NCBI GenBank assembly: GCA_022579005.1
Contig: MU401534.1
Coordinates: 62,001 to 126,000, forward strand
Source of the DNA: Poronia punctata
Taxonomy: Eukaryota; Ascomycota; Sordariomycetes; Xylariales; Xylariaceae
DNA: 64,000 nt
Reading direction: 5' to 3'
The position numbers and the translations under genes were made by a program. The notes below the pieces were generated by a model. The model made no database searches. It saw only the letters and a program-made list of their open reading frames with translations, and had not been told where the DNA came from. This document shows positions 57,370 to 64,000 of this stretch, in pieces (within the stretch, counting starts at the first letter, position 1; every line of letters starts with the position of its first letter).

Positions 57370-58690
57370 ATGTCGACCGCCAAAGCCCTCATCTTCGCCG
57401 GACCAGATAAAGCCGAGATAAGAGAAGTTCCCCATCCGGAAATCGGGCAGGGAGAACTCCTGGTCAAGACGCGCGCCGTGGCCATCAATCCTACCGATTG
57501 GAAGAGTCTCAGTAAAGCCGGGGAGAAGTGGTTCGGTACCCGTCTCGGATGTGATTTAACCGGGGAAGTTGTCGAGGTTGGACCTGGTGTGACGAGGGAT
57601 ATCAAGAAGGGGGATAGGACTGCTGGTTTTGTGTTTGGGGCGTAAGGATTTCAATTTTTCTTTTTTCATTTCTTTCTGTTTCATTTATGTACACAATTTG
57701 CGATGGTATGCTAATGAGAGAGAGAGGTGGGGGGGAAACAGGAGCACGACACGTCCTGATAATGGTGCTTTTGGAGAATATGTTCGTGTGAAGGAACATA
57801 TACAGGCCAAAATCCCGGATCACGTCACGGATGAGGAGGCAGCTACGCTTGGGATTTCTGTTACTACGGTGGTATGTGTGTTCACCCCCCCCCCCCCCCT
57901 TTTTTTCTTTTCTTTTTTTTCTCTTTTTTTTTCTTTTTTTTCTTTTCTTTTTCAGTGTTCCTTCATTTCCCTTTCTTCCCCTTCCCGCGACTTTACTTAC
58001 CTTACTTACCACTTTCTCATATATGTATAGGGCCAAGGTCTCTACAAAACCCTCCAACTCCCCCTGCCCAACAACCCCGCCAAGACGGCCTTCCCCATCC
58101 TCATCTACGGCGGTAGCACAGCAACAGGCATCTACGGCATCAAATACGCCAAACTATCCGGCCTCACCGTGATAGCGACATCATCGCCGCACAATTTCGC
58201 GCTTTTGAAATCCATCGGCGCGGACCACGTTTTCGACTATAGATCCGCCACGGCGGGCGCCGAGATCCGCGCCCTCACGGATAATAAGCTCGAGTACGCG
58301 TGGGATTGCACCGGGTACGGCGCGGCGGTCTGCGCTGCCGCGTTATCCGATCGGGGAAGGCCGAAATACGCGACTATCATCCCGGTGAAGGAGGAGGAGT
58401 TGCTGGATGTGAATCCGGTGGTTGATGGGCCGTATTTCACGCTCGGGTATGATGCTATGGGTGAGCCGTTTGAGCGTATGGGGCAGGGGATGTGGACGCC
58501 GTCGAAGGAGGAAGTGGATTATGCGAGGATGTTTTGGGAATTGTCAGAGGAGTTGTTGGCTAGTGGGAAGTTGACGCCGTTGAAGCCAGAGGTTAATCGG
58601 TTGGGGAGTGGGCTGGAGGGTGTTATTAAGGGGTTGGATGAGTTGAAGAATGGGAGGGTTAGTGGGAGTAAGTTGGTATATACTTTGTGA
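57370..58690 (+). CDS. Zinc-type alcohol dehydrogenase-like / trans-enoyl-reductase-like oxidoreductase
   Basis: NADPH-dependent medium-chain oxidoreductase. Three exons join in frame: 57370-57641, 57742-57871 and 58031-58690, giving 353 residues. It has the GroES-like N-terminal domain (residues 1-120, with LGCDLTGEVVEVGPGV) and a Rossmann domain with the nucleotide loop YGGSTATGIYGIKYAKLSG from about residue 155. The catalytic and structural zinc Cys/His residues of true ADHs are missing, as in trans-acting enoyl reductases (LovC-like) and toxD-like proteins. Intron 2 (159 nt) has a very long C-then-T run at 57885-57950. No polyketide synthase is in the window, so function as a partner enoyl reductase cannot be claimed; a stand-alone quinone- or enone-reductase is equally possible. 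Confidence 0.9.
57885..57952. repeat. Long pyrimidine tract inside an intron
   Basis: About 14 C followed by about 50 bases consisting almost only of T with occasional C. It lies within intron 2 of the oxidoreductase gene and is a likely length-variable site. Confidence 0.85.
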
Positions 58691-58951
58691 TTATTATAAG
58701 TCAATTGCAGGTGTGCGCGGGTATGATAGATAGATAAGTCAAGAAATGATTGAATCGAATTTTTGAGAAAGTCTTATAAGGAGTGAGACGTCATACAGGT
58801 TTTTGTTTTTTTTTTGTCCTTCATTTGTATGTATACATACCGCCTTGAATAGTTACTATACCTACATGGATACCCCCTAGTTTAACTCCCATACTCCCCT
58901 TTCCCTTAACCCCATATCATATTTAATAACAACCCACCAATACCACTACCA

Positions 58952-59521
58952 CTACCACTGCCTCTGCCGATCCGACATATTCTGATGATTCCTCCCATCA
59001 GGTGGGCCATCAACCCTCTTCTTGGCATGCAACTGCCCGAAAGGCGGCTTATATTTATCCGGGTCCCTCATCTCCGGATGCAAGTATCTTGGTCCACCAT
59101 GTTCATCTTCTTCCTCGGCTTTTTTCCTATTATGCGATCTATTTGCCTGACCTGATAGTTGTTGCTTCTTGGGAGTAGCAGGCGGAGATGTTGTTGATGA
59201 TGAGGGCGTCATCGTCGTCTCACTCTCAGATGAAACTGAAATTGCCGGCTCGGGTTTGGGAGATGGGATCATAAAGTAGGCTAATGCTGGTAGACCTACG
59301 GATGCGCCGATGAGGCTATTGTGTGTTAGCTTAGGTATAAGTGTTTAAGATTAGAGGATAGAAGATACGCACAGGTTTCTGTTGTTGTTGTTGTTGATGT
59401 TACCACTACCGGGGAAATTTGGTCGCTCGGTGGCATATGTTCGTTTCAAGGGCTGTGATACCCTTGGGACCGAGCGAGTGGTTGCTCGGAATAAATTGTT
59501 TGTGACGATGGGCGACGACAT
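58952..59521 (-). CDS. Small putative mitochondrial protein, unknown function
   Basis: Two minus-strand exons, 59521-59373 and 59315-58952, join in frame to give 170 residues. The N-terminus is rich in Arg, Ser and Thr with no acidic residues for 30 positions and ends in a KRTYATE-like cleavage context, as in mitochondrial presequences. One hydrophobic segment (LIGASVGLPALAYFMIP, about residues 51-67) follows an Asn-rich run. The C-terminal 100 residues are hydrophilic and Pro/Lys-rich. I recognise no family. An upstream ATG at 59596 would add 25 residues that mask the presequence, so 59521 is preferred. Confidence 0.72.
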
Positions 59522-62500
59522 GACTGTTTTGACTCTGCTACTGTTGTAATAATATCGTGCCAAGTTTGGTTTGAGAGGAGGTTTGGTTTCGAGCAAGGTA
59601 GGTTAGGTATATGAAAGGACATGATGGTGGCGGACTTGACGTAGTGATAGGTATGATGTTATTAGATGACCTCTGTATGACATCTCATATCTTGAGACGA
59701 TCCATTGTTTGAACTCCATCTCATAAGCTAAGAAACTCTAAATCACAGGCCCTTTTACAACGCCCATAATAAGTGTATAAGCGGGACTCTGTGAGATCAT
59801 TTCACGTCCTCTACCTTTACTGAGGATGTAACGATAGGATGGGTCCATCAAGGATCGGACTCGCTTTGTTGCTAAGACTTATTATATTTGTGGGATGGCC
59901 GGATTGGACCCTTTCTTTGAGCCAACTCGATGACGAAGAGGGCGACTTGTGGAACTAGATGTCCAGGTCTTGGGTATGTAGCTACTTGAGGGAAAGCTCT
60001 TGAATATTAATTTTTGCGTCGGAGTTGATGAATGATTGAAATTGAAATTGAAATTGCCTATCCTCCATGTCGCGACTGTTATTCGGCATTCCTTCTCATT
60101 CCGACTTCACCTCTCATGAGTCTTGCGCACCTCAAATGAGTTGATAATACACCATTCTTCGACACACACAGCTAGGTTGAATAATATCTGATTATACAGT
60201 CATTGTCTCTTGTTGTCAAGTAACTATGCTTTAACAAGGCCTATCGTAAGACTTGGTAGGATTTAAGATAGCTCTTGCAAGCATTCATTTATCTTACTCT
60301 TTTGCTCTTTTACCCTTTCCATCTCCTCACAGCCACCTGTCTTGGAAAGCTAAGGGCTACCCTCAAACAGAGGAGGGAGAATGTAGCGAGGAGGACAAAG
60401 TGCCATTGCTAGTCAGCCTGACTTGCTAGATGGGCATCTATGTATTTAGAGTAGGACCTAGCCTAGCACGCCTGTATACCCCACGGGAGGTTCGGTGGGT
60501 GACTACTACGTAGTTACCCCCTGGCGTTAAATATAACAACAACAACAACAACAGCCACCTGTCTTATTTCGCAGTACTGAAAAAAGAGACAAACTTACCT
60601 GAACCTGATTCCCATTGCATCCCCAAAAACCTTCAATTCAACACAATGTCCAATAGGTACATGCGGATGTTCCCTAGATCAGAGGCCAAGCACATACAAC
60701 AATACTGACGAAACGCTTGAACATATCGACCCGCTTACTCACAGATGAGATGATAGAGTATGAGGTGACCTAACCTGAAACCAGAAGCTCGGCCTTTATC
60801 CACACTGCAGCCTTGGTTTTGCAATGGGACAGACAACAACAAAGTGTCCAGTCATGAAGGTATGTAGGTAGGTAGGTACTAAGTCTAAAGCGCCTTCCAC
60901 GTGTCGCTCTTGGCATCGCTTAGTTTCATTCCAAGGCGAACAAAGCTCCTAAGGCTATGTACCTAGTAGGGAGGAAGTCCGTGTTATGTACCTCTGCAGC
61001 CGTTATTGTTGATTGGGCTCTTAGACTATGTAGGTACTTGGAAGTAGGAAGGTACGAGTAGGTACATGAGGTAGGTTGTGTTGATTCGGATACCTATGTC
61101 AAGTGAGGAGATAGGCTGCAAGTATAGAAGGTTAGGGATTCAGTTTTCAAGCTGACCCTATCAATTCAATTTGTTATTTTGTAATCGGGCATTTCCCATC
61201 TGGCCCCGAAACAGCAAGGGGTTCTTGAGAACTTTGGTGGTATGTTTTCTTCCGAGACAGGTGATACGGTACTCAAGGTGTAGATTAGGTGAGTGTCTTG
61301 CCCATTTGGTCAGAGGTTACCCTCATTGGTAGTATTATCTAATGCCTAAAACACCCCGCGCTGGATATCCTGCTGCTGGTTTGGCGGAAATATATGCTAT
61401 GCTGTATTACTTGTCTGTCCGTGTTATTTTGCCAGCTCCCCTTGCAGTTCGGTTTATTTATTTTCAAGGAACCTCAATGATTCTATAGAAAGCTGATAAA
61501 CAGTAGGTGGTTCGTAAGGCGGCCCCTCGTGATCTCCTTCCTATCTCTTGCTAGCACCCGTGATTTGGCAATTCCATAAGGAACCGTGAAATATTACTGG
61601 CCCACGTTTTTCTTATGCGTCAAATCTGATCAATATTTTTTTTGCGCAGAACCCGCCTTGCTTTCATATTCGATTCTTCAGCTTTGGGGCAGAGGCTGGA
61701 GCGAGGGGTGGCGGATACAGTTGAATATGAACTGCAATCGCGTAACCTACTATGAATGTAGGTGGCCGGGCTAAAAGTATGTAACCTCTTCCCGACGTCG
61801 CTCACAGTGAGTGACACCACCCGCTTTCAATCAATGGGTTTCAGGTCCAATTGGTCGGGCACTAATCTAGGTAGGCGCCTATCTGCCGAAAATATTCATC
61901 TGATGGGATGAACCAAGATGACTAAGCAATGATATTATAAACCTGAAGATATTGTAGATCGGCTATTGAGATGTTCATGTTGACCTGGTTGTTAAGCAGG
62001 CAGTTTCAGGCATATAAAGTCGAAGCGATATCGCATTCGGCTGCCTTATTACCTCCTACACCATTTGGTCAGGTTAGGTAGCAATAACAAAAGATTGGCA
62101 GGCACATGGGCACATGGCCTCGTGTAAAAAGGGGTCTTCTCTCTCCCCCCACACCTCAGATCCGGTCGAATCAGTCCGTCAATCAAGTCGCATCTTCCCC
62201 TCACTCCTTTCAGGGGCGATATTGGTACTTAAAGGAGCTCGTGACATTGAGGCGTTTCATGTCTTTATTACAGCCATTTAACCTTGCCCTGTCTCATTAT
62301 CATCAAATTAAAGGATAGTTTTGCTGGATATCGGCAACAACATCATGTATGGTGGACGTTGACCTAGCACATATGCTCTTACGATTACGTAAGTGGTTTA
62401 GAGGACTAGGGACGCACACATCGCTCGTTAGAACAGGTAGACTAGTACTCGCATGCAAGACGAACAAGATTCGGCCGCAACCAGCTCAGCTGTGTGGTAG

Positions 62501-64000
62501 GAATGGTCATTATAGGTATAGACAGGCGCGTGACCAGCTGGATTCGATTTAATACACATGTGCTCGACTCATCTATATGCACAGAATAAACAGGCACGGG
62601 CAAGTATGGGGGGTAACATCGACAATTGGAGGGCATGGGATCCCAAGCAATACGTGCGTAGCTATGGTCCCATTGCGGGCTCAACCCGCGGCTGGCGTAA
62701 ACCGGTGCAAAGAAAAGAAAGAGACTACTGTACCTAGCAACCAGACTATATTTTTAAGAATGCCCTCTCGCGGAGGGGGAGGAACTAAAGATATGGGGTA
62801 AGGCAGCGAAGGAGTCATGTGCGGGCCGAACGGCGGCCATTGACTGGACGCGTACCTTGCGAAGCCGGAACTACGGACATTCGGTTCATGCGTCAAATGC
62901 TGCTGCGAGTGTTTTTGCTTTTACACACAGAGACACGTATGGGCGGCGAGGAAAGAAAGGAGTTGAGCCCAATGGAGCTCGATGGAAAGGAAAATCTTAT
63001 GGGATTGGCAAGCCAATAACGACATGTTTTGACTTTGCGCCGTTTTCCGACTATTGCATGTATGTACGTGTAAATCTCACCCGCTTCGGCGCAGAACCTA
63101 TCGTGTCCTGTTACCGAATAGGTAGTCAAAAAAGAAGCTGTACGTTTATTTTGGTAGGTTTATGTGGTGGGAACGTTGATGCGCGTAGAGGCGGTGAGGC
63201 CCTTTCGGGCGGAAGACGGTGGGCTCGCGCATGGAAGATTTGCGTTGGGCTACTCCACCATTGGTCGCTGGCTGTTTACCTCCATACGTATGTGAGTAAG
63301 GGCTTCCTTTCTGGCTTCGGGAGCTGCTGGAGGCAGTAGGACAAGTGAGATGAGTCCATTCAGATGATGGTTCTTTAGATGATGTGCTTGGACATACCTT
63401 CCTCTCTATGGGGGTTCGATGGGGATACGTTAGCTGCCGTGGATATGGTATTGCGGGAAGACTAAAGCAAGTAAACACAAGGCATCATTTACCTCAGGTG
63501 CGAGATGACGGGTAGGTCAATGACTTACATACATACCTACTCGTGACTAGACTAACCTAGGGTTTCTAACTACACGTACTCGGGTATGGCTGCTGTATCA
63601 TGACATCTTGAATTGCTGTTGCTCACTATCGAGGGTGGACTACAAGTACGGTACACGTATGTACGTGTAGAGAGCGGCCCACACAAGCTAGCTCGTTGGA
63701 CAAGTGGGAAGTGGTTCGGTACGGTCCGACTCGTCCATAACTGGCTTTAAACATACCTCCTCGCGTACATACATTGTACCTAACTGGGACTTACATGGAG
63801 TATGGTTGGAATATTTTGCTACTTTGACTCCAAGTCTCCTACAACTAATCGTGGTGTATTGCCAGTAGATATATCACTTCATCTTGAAGTAAGTGTTTAG
63901 ATTCTCTACAAGTACACGTATATCTGGCCTGTTGTGATGGCGACCCTATGAGGTAAAAGTGGGTAGCGCAAAAAGATGGGGAACATCCATTTTAAAGAGG
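59522..64000. other. Long terminal stretch without a convincing gene
   Basis: About 4.5 kb. No spliceable or intact recognisable gene is seen. Short simple repeats occur: GAAATT-type near 60039-60056 and AAC-type near 60536-60552. AGGTAGGTAGGTAC words lie near 60865 and 61040-61070. The largest frame, 160 codons at 62857-63339, has no protein-like composition. Confidence 0.4.

Noticed and set aside
62857..63339. 160-codon frame near the window end
   Set aside because: Composition is not protein-like, no splice partners and overlapping frames of similar size on the other strand.

Overview
This 64 kb window is nuclear DNA of a filamentous ascomycete, most likely a Sordariomycete. The evidence is short GT-AG introns of about 50-160 nt with CTAAC/CTGAC branch sites, typical fungal proteins (a CreB-type deubiquitinase, a Crz1-type zinc-finger factor, Alg12), and gene-dense blocks separated by kilobases of non-coding DNA. 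The non-coding DNA is peppered with AGGTAGGTACCT-like words. I recognise no bacterial-type operon, tRNA, rRNA or CRISPR array. All gene models were assembled by hand from reading frames and splice sites.

Region 1 (1-25 kb) holds housekeeping genes: mitochondrial phosphate carrier (532-2078), CreB/USP12-46-like deubiquitinase (5504-7996), ALG12 mannosyltransferase (9949-11736), a 1.2-1.3 kaa fungal protein of unknown function (13761-17531), an Osh6/7-like lipid-transfer protein (19266-21381), the small subunit of U2AF (22450-23079, minus) and a GNAT acetyltransferase (24386-25000).

Region 2 (about 29-41 kb) is accessory and is the most interesting part. It combines a 67-residue secretory precursor peptide carrying two identical ten-residue segments separated by a Lys-Arg (Kex2) site (39093-39351), three separate UstYa/DUF3328 oxidases each with both HxxHC motifs, a cytochrome P450, a seven-helix fungal-rhodopsin-type membrane protein and a secreted cysteine-rich protein. 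This is the organisation of a fungal dikaritin-type RiPP cluster (the ustiloxin/phomopsin/asperipin class), but with a Trp-terminated candidate core that I do not recognise. The expected path is: precursor enters the ER, UstYa enzymes (possibly with the P450) crosslink the core, and Kex2 and carboxypeptidase release two copies of the same peptide.

Region 3 (41-53 kb) has an SDR reductase, two small secreted cysteine-containing proteins (effector-like), an alpha/beta hydrolase, and two copies of a non-autonomous inverted-repeat element (a MITE). One copy has near-perfect 54-bp terminal repeats, a 6-bp candidate target-site duplication and an internal ten-bp tandem array.

Region 4 (53-64 kb) has a Crz1-like calcineurin-pathway transcription factor, a zinc-type alcohol dehydrogenase/trans-enoyl-reductase-like oxidoreductase, a small putative mitochondrial protein, and a final 4.5 kb in which I find no convincing gene.
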